Shown in pieces: positions 16,112-24,623 of a DNA stretch of 64,000 nt (positions are counted from its first letter, which is position 1; every line of letters starts with the position of its first letter). This DNA comes from Nocardia sp. NBC_01327. Lineage in GTDB: Bacteria > Actinomycetota > Actinomycetes > Mycobacteriales > Mycobacteriaceae. The notes beneath the pieces are model-generated. The model ran no database searches and was not told where the DNA came from. It worked only from the letters and a program-made list of their open reading frames with translations. The DNA is taken from assembly GCF_035958815.1 (NCBI RefSeq), contig NZ_CP108383.1, forward strand, positions 1,364,001-1,428,000, written 5' to 3'. A program made the translations under genes and the position numbers.

Positions 16112-16465
16112 TACGTTTTCATATCAGTGCCGGGATCTCGTGTCGATAGAAACGAAGCGAATTGCCAGTCGTAGCGGTGAGACGGTTGAGCGTTCGGACC
16201 GTCAGCAGGCAGGCCGCTGCCGCGACTGAACGGTGTCCATCGGACCGGCCGGGATGTGAACGATCCCAAGTACGGCATCGCGTGCTTCAGAACGAAACGA
16301 TGAGGTAGGTCGTCGGCAAGCAGGACTCCGCGATCCGGCTTCGCGATCGCATACTGAACGGCGCCAAGAACTCCGGCAGCTACCTGGACAGTGGTGGCAT
16401 TCTGATTCGCGACCAGTGCGCGGGACTCGTCGATACCGAGCGAAGATCCGGTCGATACAAAAGAA
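16111..16465 (-). pseudogene. Homospermidine synthase, C-terminal remnant
   Basis: The minus-strand reading ending at 16111 encodes about 115 residues that align with the C-terminal end of homospermidine synthase. Landmarks are STGSSLGIDESR, NQNATTVQVAAGVLGAVQYA, GVLLADDL, YLG, RWTPF and the terminal YDWQFASFL. These match the enzyme's GSQLSIEETR, PDQNATGLQV, GIVEADDL, YLG, DWTPL and DPWQF. The normal protein is about 480 residues, so roughly three quarters is missing, including the NAD-binding domain. Homology stops abruptly near 16465, where WD40 coding sequence begins on the other strand. The natural C-terminus and stop are kept. The neighbouring decarboxylase probably supplied its putrescine. 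Confidence 0.72.
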
Positions 16466-16585
16466 CTGATCTGGAATAAATCTGCACACAAATATCTTGT
16501 GAAGTCGGTTGCCTTCTCGCCCGACGGCCGGATGATCGCCACCGTTGGCTCCGACGGGCTACTGAGTCTGTTCTCGATCACGTAG
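16466..16585 (+). pseudogene. WD40-repeat protein, C-terminal remnant
   Basis: On the plus strand one frame encodes ELIWNKSAHKYL, then VKSVAFSPDGRMIATVGSDG, then LLSLFSIT and a TAG at 16583-16585. This is a textbook WD40 blade (VxSVAFSPDGRxIATxxSDGxxxLW) followed by a natural-looking stop. No start codon or preceding blades exist; upstream sequence is the opposite-strand homospermidine synthase fragment. It is best read as the last 40 codons of a deleted beta-propeller gene. Confidence 0.68.
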
Positions 16586-16788
16586 GCGAAGTCGCTGCGG
16601 GCGACTGTGCGGTGGCGGGTGTCCCGGACGAGTGGGCGAGGGGGATCGGTGGATATTTCGTATCCTCGCAGGTAGGCGTGTCGTGGACGGGTTGCTGCGG
16701 TAAGTCGGCAACGATACTGGGGACGCCGACGGTGATCGTGTCGTGTGGTTCGGGAATTCGGGCTGGTGACGATCTTGGGAGGCACCGA

Positions 16789-19056
16789 ATGGTCGCATCG
16801 ACGATTCTCATCGCATCGGGTGTGGGTAGGCGCTGTGCGGACATCATGGGTCGGCTGGCGGGGGAGTTGGCCGGTATGGACCGGCAGGTTTGTGTGGTCG
16901 ACTGTGCGGAGGACGCGCTCGGCGCTGTCCGGGGTGACGCGTCATTGGTGGCGGCTCTGGTGGACTGGGAGTTGCCCGGTGGCGCCGAATCGGTATTGCA
17001 GGCGATCGGGAATCGGTTCACTGGTCTTCCCGTCTTTTTGATCACTTCCGGCACCGATCTCGACAAGCTTCCGCTGTGGGTGGGCGACGTCGTGGACGGA
17101 TACATCTGGCCGGATGAGGACACGCCGAGCTTTGTGGCCGGGCGTATCGAGCTTGCGGGTCGTGAATACCGGGAGCAGCTGATGCCTCCGTTCTTCAAGG
17201 CGCTGCACCGGTTCGACGGCACCCACGAGTACTCGTGGCACACTCCCGCACACGCCGGCGGCGTCGCGTTCTTCAAATCACCGGCCGGGCGGATCCTGTT
17301 CGACTATTACGGGGAAAGGCTTTTCCGCACCGATCTGTCCATCTCGGTTATCGAGTTGGGCTCGCTGTTCGAGCACACCGGCCCGATCGGTGACGCCGAG
17401 CGCAATGCCGCAAGGGTTTTCGGTGCCGACCTCACCTATTTCGTGCTCAACGGGAACTCCACGTCGAACCGAATCGCGATCGGGCACAGCGCTACTCGCG
17501 ATGAGATCGTGCTGGTCGACCGGAACTGCCACAAGTCGATCTATCACGGGCTCGCACTGACGGGGGCACGGCCGGTCTATCTGGTGCCGACTCGCAACGG
17601 CCTCGGTCTGATGGGGCCGATCCCACCGCAAGCGCTGGGTGCGGGCGCGATACGCGACGCCGTCGCCGCCGCCGGGCTCAGTGGCGCGGCGGCCGGTCCG
17701 GACCCGGTGTACGCGGTCGTGACCAATTCCACCTATGACGGCTTGTGCTACAACGCGATTCGGGTGGCGGAGCTACTCGGCGCCAGCACGCCACGACTGC
17801 ATTTGGACGAGGCGTGGTTCGCGCACGCCAAGTTTCATCCGCTCTACGAGCGGCGGTACGGAATGTCGATCACCGAGACCACCGTGCCCGGTCCCGATCG
17901 GCCGACCGTGTTCACCACCCAGTCCTCGCACAAACTGCTGGCCGCGCTGTCGCAGGCGGCCATGCTGCACGTGCGCGACTCGCCACGGGCTCCGGTGCAG
18001 CCGCATCACCTCAATGAGACGTTCATGATGCACGGCACCACTTCTCCGTCCTACCCGATCATCGCCTCTCTCGATATCGCCACTGCCATGATGGACGGCC
18101 CGGGTGGCCGCTGGCTGCTGGACGAAGCCATTACCGAGGCCATTCGCTTCCGGCAGACCGTGCCGCGTCTGGCCCGCCGAATGGCGTGCGCGGGGGATCG
18201 GCCCGGCTGGTTCTTCGGCATCTGGCAACCGCCCACCGTCACCGATGCCACCGGCACGCGGATGCCGTTCGAAGACGCGCCGATCGAGCTGTTGCGTGAC
18301 AATCCGGAATGCTGGCAGCTGGAACCCGGCGCCCCATGGCACGGCTTCCCGGATCTGGAACCCGGCTATTGCCTCCTGGATCCGCTCAAGGTGACCATCA
18401 CCTGCCCTGGAACCAGTGCTGCCGCAGGGCTTTCCGACTGGGGTATTCCCGCCAGGATCTTGACCGCCTATCTGGAAACCCGCCGCATCGTGGTCGAGAA
18501 GACCGACGCGTACACGATTCTGGTGCTGTTCTCCATGGGCGTGACCAAGGGTAAATGGGGAACTCTCACCGACGCGCTGTTCGACTTCAAACGGCACTTC
18601 GACAATGACGCATTACTCGAGGACATCCTCCCGGAGCTCACCAGGCGATATCCCACCCGGTATGGCGGCCTGACGCTGCCCCAGCTGTGCGCGATGATGC
18701 ACAACCACCTGCGCGACGCCGATTTGATCGACCTCCTCGAGCACGCCTTCACGCGCATCCCGGACGCCGAGTTCACCCCCAGCGCATGCCATTCCGCACT
18801 CATCCGCGGACGAACCGAACTCGTCCGGTCGGACGCGCTGGCCGGGCGCACCGCGGCCACGATGGTCGTCACCACTCCGCCCGGGATCCCGGTCCTCATG
18901 CCCGGCGAGAACATCGGCCCCGGCGACGGCCCACTCCTGCGCTACCTCATCGCCCTGGAATCCTTCGACCAGAATTTTCCGGGCTTTCAGAGCGAGACCC
19001 ATGGCGTCACCAGGGATGCGGCGGGCGCCTACTGGATCGAATGCCTGTCACGGTGA
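16789..19056 (+). CDS. PLP-dependent Orn/Lys/Arg decarboxylase
   Basis: A 755-residue enzyme of the fold-I large decarboxylase family (SpeF/LdcI/AdiA type). ATG 16789 is set by GGGAGG 6-7 bases upstream. Residues 1-125 are the receiver-like wing domain (ends near WPDEDTPSFVAGRI), then comes the PLP domain with LNGNSTSNRIAI, the cofactor aspartate in LHLDEAWFAH and the Schiff-base lysine in TQSSHKLLAALSQ. The C-terminal domain runs to the end. It converts a basic amino acid to a diamine and CO2. The adjacent homospermidine synthase remnant, an enzyme that condenses two putrescines, points to ornithine as substrate, but the sequence alone does not settle ornithine against lysine or arginine. 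The gene is intact although its apparent partner is broken. Confidence 0.87.
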   Translation: MVASTILIASGVGRRCADIMGRLAGELAGMDRQVCVVDCAEDALGAVRGDASLVAALVDWELPGGAESVLQAIGNRFTGLPVFLITSGTDLDKLPLWVGDVVDGYIWPDEDTPSFVAGRIELAGREYREQLMPPFFKALHRFDGTHEYSWHTPAHAGGVAFFKSPAGRILFDYYGERLFRTDLSISVIELGSLFEHTGPIGDAERNAARVFGADLTYFVLNGNSTSNRIAIGHSATRDEIVLVDRNCHKSIYHGLALTGARPVYLVPTRNGLGLMGPIPPQALGAGAIRDAVAAAGLSGAAAGPDPVYAVVTNSTYDGLCYNAIRVAELLGASTPRLHLDEAWFAHAKFHPLYERRYGMSITETTVPGPDRPTVFTTQSSHKLLAALSQAAMLHVRDSPRAPVQPHHLNETFMMHGTTSPSYPIIASLDIATAMMDGPGGRWLLDEAITEAIRFRQTVPRLARRMACAGDRPGWFFGIWQPPTVTDATGTRMPFEDAPIELLRDNPECWQLEPGAPWHGFPDLEPGYCLLDPLKVTITCPGTSAAAGLSDWGIPARILTAYLETRRIVVEKTDAYTILVLFSMGVTKGKWGTLTDALFDFKRHFDNDALLEDILPELTRRYPTRYGGLTLPQLCAMMHNHLRDADLIDLLEHAFTRIPDAEFTPSACHSALIRGRTELVRSDALAGRTAATMVVTTPPGIPVLMPGENIGPGDGPLLRYLIALESFDQNFPGFQSETHGVTRDAAGAYWIECLSR

Positions 19057-19074
19057 CCGGTCTCTGCGGAGGGC

Positions 19075-19887
19075 TTACGGCCCGGGGTCGGGTTGTGGTC
19101 GGACGGTGAGGATCTGCTGGGCGTATCCGACGGGACCGCGGAGGTCGTGCAGAACGGTGCTCGTGATGCCCTGGCCGGTGTGCCCGAAGGTGACGGTGGT
19201 GTCGAGGCCGGTCCAGCCCGCCTCGGGCTGGCGGTAGAGGTGAATGGTCAGGTCCAGGTTGGGGAACATCCATTTGGTGGGTTCTTGGCGGACCGCAATG
19301 CCATTGGCCGTATCGACCAGAGCCACATAGGCGGCCAGGGCGCTGGTGCGTTCGCCCTCGACCAGATCGACGGGCGTGGACAACCATGCGGTGGTGCGGC
19401 CGGGCTGCGGGATACCGACCGGCCGAGTGTCGAGTGAGGCGACGTATCCGCCGGGCCAGACGGAGGTGAGCGGCCACGGCGACAGTGATTCCGGCGCGGG
19501 GAGCGGATCGGGTTCTCCGCCGGCGACGATGCCGGTGTCCTGGGCGGTCGTGAGCCATACGCGCGCCGATACGGTAGGGCGGCCCGCGATGGTGACGGTC
19601 GCCTCGACGAGTTCGATCGTTCGACCGGGCCGGACAGTTTCGACGTGAATATCGAACTCCTCGAACGTGTTTCGGCCGAGGATATCGAAGCCTATGCGGC
19701 TGATCATCAGATCGGCTCGTCGTTCGCGGGCTCGCGCTCGTTCGATCTCGTGGACGATCAGCCCGCCGAGCGGGCTGAAGTGCTGCTCGTCGACAGCCCA
19801 GGCGCCCCGTGCGTGCACCGTCGGCGCAAAGCTGTGAGCACCGACCCGTTGGAAATAGCTGAGCTGCGGTTCGGCCGTATTCGTCAC
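19075..19887 (-). CDS. Acyl-CoA thioesterase-like (double hotdog) protein
   Basis: A 270-residue protein. The start GTG 19887 overlaps the TGA of the upstream desaturase gene as GTGA, so the pair is translationally coupled. The sequence has the two-hotdog pattern of the TesB-like / thioesterase-like superfamily: HFSPLGGLIVHEIER, FDIHVETVRPGRTIELVEATV in the first half, and RTTAWLSTPVDLVEGE, WMFPNLDLTIHLYRQP and a final GPVGYAQQILTVRP in the second. It probably cleaves an acyl-CoA linked to the reaction of the neighbouring membrane hydroxylase. The substrate is unknown. It converges on the decarboxylase gene with only 18 bases between stops. Confidence 0.75.
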   Translation of the reverse strand: MTNTAEPQLSYFQRVGAHSFAPTVHARGAWAVDEQHFSPLGGLIVHEIERARARERRADLMISRIGFDILGRNTFEEFDIHVETVRPGRTIELVEATVTIAGRPTVSARVWLTTAQDTGIVAGGEPDPLPAPESLSPWPLTSVWPGGYVASLDTRPVGIPQPGRTTAWLSTPVDLVEGERTSALAAYVALVDTANGIAVRQEPTKWMFPNLDLTIHLYRQPEAGWTGLDTTVTFGHTGQGITSTVLHDLRGPVGYAQQILTVRPQPDPGP

Positions 19888-20795
19888 CGCGGCAGCGCCT
19901 TTCGATCGGCGCCCGATGCGTCGCGGCCGGCGGCGGGGTTCCACCCGGGGGGACCGAAGGTGTAGCCGAGAACCTCACGCAGCGACCCGGCCCGCCGGAG
20001 GTCGCCCAGCATCGAAACATATTCGTGGAACTGGAGTTTGAGTAGGTTGTGGGTATCGACCGGCGTGGTGAGTCCGTAGGTGGGCCGGTGTTTCTCTTCG
20101 GCGTAGGTGCCGAAGAGCCGGTCCCAGATGATGAGGATTCCGCCGTAGTTCTTGTCGAGGTACTCCGGATCACTACCGTGATGCACGCGGTGATGAGAAG
20201 GGGTGTTGAAGAGGAATTCGACGACCCGGGGGAGGCGGTCGACGCTCTCGGTATGGACGAGGAATTGACAGATCAGGTTGAGCGAGAAGCCGACGTAAAT
20301 CATCCACGGCGGAATGCCCAAGAGCGGCAACGGTGTCCAGGCCAGCGTCTCGAACCAGAGGTTCCATTTCTGGCGCAGTGCGGTGGAGAAGTTGAAATGT
20401 TCGCTGGAGTGGTGTGCCTGGTGGGCCGCCCAGGCGATCCGGACGCGATGGGAAAAGCGATGGACCCCGTACCAGAGCGTATCGACGGCGAAGAAGAGCA
20501 ATAGCCAGGTGTACCAGGCGTCGGCCGGAAGCTTCCACGGAACCGCCTGGTAGATGGCGCTGTAGCCGATCAGTGACGCGGCATGGAACAGGCCCGCCAC
20601 GCCCAGATATCCGATCCCCATGGAGACGCTGGTCGCGGAGTCCGTCAGCGAAGCGCTTGTGGTCCGGTCTTTTCGGTGGCTCGTGTCGTGCTGGGCGACC
20701 CAGCGCAGGCCGAGATATTCGATGGCGATGAACAGGCCGAAGAACGGCAATGCCCAGACGATCGGCTCGGTGAGGTAATCGATGAGGGCATGCAC
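19884..20795 (-). CDS. Sterol desaturase / fatty acid hydroxylase family membrane di-iron protein
   Basis: A 303-residue protein with about four membrane helices and the three histidine clusters of the family: HRFSH, HQAHHSSEH, and NTPSHHRVHH with a later histidine. These bind a non-haem di-iron centre that hydroxylates or desaturates a membrane lipid using O2. The ATG has AGGAAA 8 bases upstream. It is the first gene of a coupled pair with the thioesterase and is divergent from a TetR regulator. A perfect 20-bp palindrome between the two probably lets the regulator repress both directions. The substrate could be a sterol, a carotenoid or a fatty acyl chain. Confidence 0.87.
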   Translation of the reverse strand: MHALIDYLTEPIVWALPFFGLFIAIEYLGLRWVAQHDTSHRKDRTTSASLTDSATSVSMGIGYLGVAGLFHAASLIGYSAIYQAVPWKLPADAWYTWLLLFFAVDTLWYGVHRFSHRVRIAWAAHQAHHSSEHFNFSTALRQKWNLWFETLAWTPLPLLGIPPWMIYVGFSLNLICQFLVHTESVDRLPRVVEFLFNTPSHHRVHHGSDPEYLDKNYGGILIIWDRLFGTYAEEKHRPTYGLTTPVDTHNLLKLQFHEYVSMLGDLRRAGSLREVLGYTFGPPGWNPAAGRDASGADRKALPR

Positions 20796-20817
20796 GGCGT
20801 TTCCTGTTCTCGCTCCA

Positions 20818-20837
20818 ATATGACCACGTGGTCATAT
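20818..20837. promoter_or_regulatory. 20-bp perfect palindrome, probable TetR operator
   Basis: The sequence ATATGACCACGTGGTCATAT is a perfect inverted repeat in the 68-base gap between the divergent desaturase and TetR genes. Position and form are what is expected for an autoregulating TetR repressor that also controls the desaturase-thioesterase pair. Confidence 0.78.
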
Positions 20838-20863
20838 ATGCGAGCCGACTGTAAGCTAGGCCC

Positions 20864-21547
20864 GTGCGTCATGCAACCGGCCCAGGGACCAAAGGGGTGC
20901 CGCGTCTGGAGCGGGAGCGGCGAATACTGGCCGCGGCCACCCTGCGTTTCGGTACCGACGGCTATCGGCGAACCTCGTTGGAAGCCGTTGCCGCAGAGAC
21001 CGATATCTCCAAGGCGCTGATCCTGAGCCTCTTCGGAAGCAAGGACGCCCTGCATCTGCGATGCGTGCAGGAGGCGGGTGAGGTGCTGGTCGCCGCCATC
21101 ACCGAAGTGCTCACCGCCAGCCCGGCCGAATACATGGCGTCCGACACGCTGCGCTGCATCTTCGAGTCGCTGCGGCATCGGCGGTACGACTGGGAACTAC
21201 TGCACGACACGACGGTGCTGGAGACCACCGAGGGAGGACGGGCGGCGATCACGTACCGGGCCGCGATCCGTTCGCTCGCCATGGACGGCACCTACGCACT
21301 GCTGGGTCCGCGGGGCCCGGTCGATCCGGTCGACCGGGAGATTCTCGCCGATGTGTGGCTGGGCATTCTGTCGGCCCTGGTGAGCTGGTACCAACGCCAT
21401 ATCGACGAGGTGAGCATCGCCGAGATGCTGCAGCGGTGTACCACGGTCGCGCAGACCGTCGGAAATGTCGCCGATATCGCAGGCCGCTCGACCGGCCGCG
21501 ATGCAGTGCGAGACGGTGCCCTCGATGTGGCGCGACAGGGCCGGTAG
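20864..21547 (+). CDS. TetR-family transcriptional regulator
   Basis: A 227-residue regulator, GTG start at 20864. The N-terminal helix-turn-helix domain is typical (RERRILAAATLRFGTDGYRRTSLEAVAAETDISKA followed by LFGSKDALHLRC, where the usual YYHF is replaced by LSLFGSK). The remaining ~150 residues are the helical ligand-binding and dimer domain. It is divergent from the desaturase-thioesterase genes and likely senses a substrate or acyl product of that pathway. It converges with the alpha/beta hydrolase gene downstream. Confidence 0.88.
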   Translation: MRHATGPGTKGVPRLERERRILAAATLRFGTDGYRRTSLEAVAAETDISKALILSLFGSKDALHLRCVQEAGEVLVAAITEVLTASPAEYMASDTLRCIFESLRHRRYDWELLHDTTVLETTEGGRAAITYRAAIRSLAMDGTYALLGPRGPVDPVDREILADVWLGILSALVSWYQRHIDEVSIAEMLQRCTTVAQTVGNVADIAGRSTGRDAVRDGALDVARQGR

Positions 21548-21592
21548 TGCCGCGGTGGCCGGTGTGCCGCCGCGGCCCAGCCGGAAGACCGC

Positions 21593-22450
21593 CTAGTCCG
21601 AGCAATTCCGCCGCGCCGCAGCGGCATTCACAGGCAGGTGCTCGCGAGGCTGAACGGTCAGTGCGAACTCCTCGAGGTCGTGATTGAGCTGCTCGCGGTG
21701 CGACAGATGCAGCATGTGCGAGGCATTCTCGTAGACGACGAGCTTGCTGCCGGGGATCAGGTCCGCCGAGCGCTGTCCGCAGGTCTCCAGGGGGGCGAAG
21801 GCGTCGTGATCGCCGTGCAGGATCAATGCGGGGAGACCGATCCGGCTAGCCTCGGTCCGGAAGTCGGCTGCCAGATTGATGCGGTTGCATTCCACCGCGG
21901 CGTGCAGCGATACCCGCATCCAGTCCCGGATGGTCGCCTCCTTCTCGAGTTGCGGGATATGGCAGCCGGGCAGATCGTCTCCGAAGGACAGGCCGGCATT
22001 GTCGGTCACCCACTGGGCGTAGCCGGTGCGGAGTTGGTCCAGCAGTGCCGTCGCGACCTGCGGGTCGATGCCGAGGTGCGGGGCGGTGGCGCCGACGAGC
22101 GCGATGCGCGCGATGCGGTCGCTGCCGTGGCGGGTCAGGTACCGGATCACCTCGCCGCCGCCCATCGAGTGCCCGACCAGTGTTACGCCGGTCAATTCCA
22201 GTCGGTCCAGCAGCGCGGCCAGATCGTCTGCGAGAGTGTCGAATTCGTATCCGGTGCCCGGGTCGTCGGATCGGCCGTGCCCACGGCGGTCGTAGGCGAC
22301 GGCGCGGTGTCCGTGTGCGGCCAGATGCAGCATCTGATGCTGCCACATATCGCTGCTCATCAGCATGCTGTGCACGAAAACAACGGGGCTGCCGTTGCCG
22401 TAGTCACGGTAGAAGAGTTCGGTTCCGTCAGGTGCGGAGAAATACGACAT
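21593..22450 (-). CDS. Alpha/beta hydrolase (haloperoxidase-like)
   Basis: A 285-residue alpha/beta hydrolase. It shows the oxyanion region FVHSMLMSSDMW, RRGHGRSDDPGTGYEFDTLADDL, the nucleophile elbow GHSMGGGE, the acid in LHGDHDAFAP and the histidine in ENASHMLHL. The pattern is that of the non-haem chloroperoxidase/esterase subgroup. ATG 22450 is preferred; an upstream in-frame TTG at 22462 is possible. It lies 76 bases downstream of the SnoaL-like gene in the same direction and may be co-transcribed with it. The substrate is unknown; it is probably a carboxylic ester or lactone. Confidence 0.83.
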   Translation of the reverse strand: MSYFSAPDGTELFYRDYGNGSPVVFVHSMLMSSDMWQHQMLHLAAHGHRAVAYDRRGHGRSDDPGTGYEFDTLADDLAALLDRLELTGVTLVGHSMGGGEVIRYLTRHGSDRIARIALVGATAPHLGIDPQVATALLDQLRTGYAQWVTDNAGLSFGDDLPGCHIPQLEKEATIRDWMRVSLHAAVECNRINLAADFRTEASRIGLPALILHGDHDAFAPLETCGQRSADLIPGSKLVVYENASHMLHLSHREQLNHDLEEFALTVQPREHLPVNAAAARRNCSD

Positions 22451-22526
22451 GTCAAATCCCAATTCTGTGAAAGCGTCTTATTACAAAGAGGTTTGGCGCA
22501 GTGCGGCGGGAGTGACCCGGCGTCGG

Positions 22527-22925
22527 CTACTGAACGGCCAGTGCTTGTACGGTGATCTGGTAGTCCTCGCGGATTCTTCCGTCGCTGTCGAGCAGCAGGA
22601 ACACGCGTGCAGCCCAGGCAATTTCGCCCGTATCGGGGGTCGCCAATTGCAGGGTGAACAGGACCAGGTCGCCGTGGCGGCGGGCATCAGCGGCGTTGGC
22701 TGCGCGGTACCGGCCACTGGCGACGAATGCGTTGTGCGCCTCGGCAACTCGAGCATCGAGCTCATCGATCCCGGCGAAGTGGGCGCCCTCGACGTACTCC
22801 ACGCCGCCGGCGGACCACAGCGCGGCGATGGCCCGGCGCCGCAGCTCAGCGTCCGGCTCGTTCCAGAGCGTGGTGTAGTCCTCGACGAGGAGGGTGTGGT
22901 CGGGGGAAGCCGTTGTGTTTGTCAT
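22527..22925 (-). CDS. SnoaL-like / NTF2-fold protein
   Basis: A 132-residue protein with the cone-shaped alpha+beta barrel pattern of the SnoaL/NTF2 superfamily: helical opening LLVEDYTTLWNEPDAELRRRAIAALW, then VEYVEGAHFAGIDELDARVAEAHN and strands such as GDLVLFTLQLA, IAWAARVFLLLDSDGRI. Members are isomerases, hydrolases or orphan binding proteins, and nothing here fixes a substrate. It sits in a same-strand run between the lipase and the alpha/beta hydrolase. Confidence 0.72.
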   Translation of the reverse strand: MTNTTASPDHTLLVEDYTTLWNEPDAELRRRAIAALWSAGGVEYVEGAHFAGIDELDARVAEAHNAFVASGRYRAANAADARRHGDLVLFTLQLATPDTGEIAWAARVFLLLDSDGRIREDYQITVQALAVQ

Positions 22926-23015
22926 GCCATGACGATCGGCGCTGCCACTACAGGACAGTCAAGCCCGATGCGCGGGAAAACTCTCCCGTAGCGGGAGGCT
23001 GGCTTGGACCGCGCG

Positions 23016-24317
23016 CTATGCACCACCGAGCGACATGGACAGCACCGTGCGTGTCGAGCAACCGTCCGGTACGCCCTGCCCGGCCAGACGGTCATCGATC
23101 CAACTCAGGGCTGCGGCAGTCGCACTGAGTGCGAGACTGACGTGCTCACTCGATTGGTCTCGCGTATAGGTGATGTGCGCCCCCGACGCGCACCACTGCG
23201 CCACCGCCTGGTCGGTCGGCGCGATGCGGACGATCTCGTCGTTCACGGCGTTGTAGAGGAACAGCGGCGCGGTCGGTGCCACGGGGCCGAAGTCCAGGTC
23301 GGCAAACGACCCCTGTACCTGCTCGAACAGCTGCGAAAAAGGGATCGTCAGGTAGTCGTCCATATGCAGGAACGCATGCTGAGACACGTTCGGCGTCATG
23401 CACTGGCTGTCACCCGCGGCTATCAGAGCTTGTCCGGCAGGGGTCAGATATTTGTCGAAAGCCGCCGCCAGATGTGGATCGGCGCGCATCATGCCCGGCA
23501 GGAGCGACGGCAGGAAACCGGCGAACGGACCGCCATCGAGCGACTCCAGGTAGTGGCTGATGGGCGCTGTCCAACCACCCATGGAAACACCGACCAGTCG
23601 TATTTCGGGAGCGTAGGTCGGTTGAACCTGTGCGGACCAACGGGTACTGAGCGACCCGCCGGAATAGCCCATCGCGGCAACCGGAGTATCGGTGCCGGAC
23701 AGGCCGAGTGGCGCGAAAGCCTCGGCTGCGCGCACTCCGTCGAGCGCGGCGTAACCCGGCTGTTTCGGGGAGAACACCGACCCCTTCGGCCCCTCCCAGT
23801 CGGGGACGGAAATCGCATGACCGGAGGACAAGATCTGTTGGATCGTAATGAGATCCAGAGAGGCGTTGTACTGGTCCGGCGCTCCTTGCCGGAGCGTGAA
23901 CGAGGGAGCGCACTGCGGGGCCGAGGCGTCCTCGGCGTTCTGATAGCTGATCAACCCTTTGACCTGACCGGTTCGCGGGCGCAGCACCGTCGTCACGGTC
24001 GCCGTGGGTGCGCCGTCGGTATCGGTCGTTCGATACAGCAACTGCCAGGCATCGGCGTCCTGCGCCTGGGGCCCCATCGAGGCCACCTCGACGGGTCGCG
24101 AATTCAGGATGGTGCCCGGCGCCTGTGCGTCCCAGCCCGATGGCGGGGTATAGAACGGGTCGTTCTGCGGAGTAGTCAGTGGATCGGCACTACCGACCGC
24201 CATGGGAGTGCCGGTGAAGCACAACACGGCCGAAGCCGCGATCAGAGCCGACCGCAGCTGTCCGCGCCTGACCACTGAACCCGTTGCGCTACAGGCTGAT
24301 ACGACACTTCTCATCAT
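23016..24317 (-). CDS. Secreted lipase
   Basis: A 433-residue secreted alpha/beta hydrolase of the actinobacterial lipase family related to fungal CAL-type lipases. A basic N-terminus and hydrophobic core (ALIAASAVLCFTGTPMAVGSA) make a signal peptide cleaved around residue 44. The mature enzyme has WQLLYRTTDTDGAPTATVTTVL, VPDWEGPKGSV, the nucleophile elbow AAMGYSGGSL, the acid in NAVNDEIV and the histidine in SSEHVSLAL. It probably hydrolyses host or environmental triacylglycerols and fits an organism with many FadD-type ligases. The gene has its own leader region, and a tRNA-Arg lies about 150 bases upstream on the same strand. Confidence 0.85.
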   Translation of the reverse strand: MMRSVVSACSATGSVVRRGQLRSALIAASAVLCFTGTPMAVGSADPLTTPQNDPFYTPPSGWDAQAPGTILNSRPVEVASMGPQAQDADAWQLLYRTTDTDGAPTATVTTVLRPRTGQVKGLISYQNAEDASAPQCAPSFTLRQGAPDQYNASLDLITIQQILSSGHAISVPDWEGPKGSVFSPKQPGYAALDGVRAAEAFAPLGLSGTDTPVAAMGYSGGSLSTRWSAQVQPTYAPEIRLVGVSMGGWTAPISHYLESLDGGPFAGFLPSLLPGMMRADPHLAAAFDKYLTPAGQALIAAGDSQCMTPNVSQHAFLHMDDYLTIPFSQLFEQVQGSFADLDFGPVAPTAPLFLYNAVNDEIVRIAPTDQAVAQWCASGAHITYTRDQSSEHVSLALSATAAALSWIDDRLAGQGVPDGCSTRTVLSMSLGGA

Positions 24318-24465
24318 CGGACTTCCCTCCCCGGAGAGGATCGCTTCCCGCGAATCCCGCTCGAGGCAGTCAGATTACATCTCCCGGTCGGTAGGGACAT
24401 CCGAACCGAGAACAAACTGGGCGCAAGTCCAACAACAATGGTCGGGCCGCAGAATGTGAGTGCGG

Positions 24466-24538
24466 TGCCCTCGGCAGGATTCGAACCTGCGACCTACCCT
24501 TTAGGAGAGGGTTGCTCTATCCCCTGAGCTACGAAGGC
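24466..24538 (-). tRNA. tRNA-Arg (anticodon CCT)
   Basis: On the minus strand a complete cloverleaf is present. The 7-bp acceptor stem is GCCTTCG/CGAGGGC. The D arm is AGCTCAGGGGATAGAGC, the anticodon stem ACCCT/AGGGT has loop CTCCTAA (anticodon CCT, reading AGG), and the T arm is GCAGGTTCGAATCCTGC. The discriminator base is A and CCA is not encoded. AGG is a rare arginine codon in GC-rich actinobacteria. Confidence 0.95.
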
Positions 24539-24623
24539 TGGACGGTGGCGCGGGGCCGACCCGAACGTCGGGGAGTCTACCTGGTCGGGGGGCGGGGGAC
24601 AGCATCCCCGGGTTCGGGCGGGG

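Noticed and set aside
16573..16785. N-terminal extension of the homospermidine synthase remnant upstream of 16465 on the minus strand
   Set aside because: The frame stays open but the residues do not resemble the enzyme and are Arg/Thr/Pro-rich; the WD40 reading on the other strand explains 16466-16585 better.
24466..24538. tRNA-Arg as an integration site of a mobile element
   Set aside because: No integrase, no repeated tRNA 3' end and no change in gene type were seen on either side.
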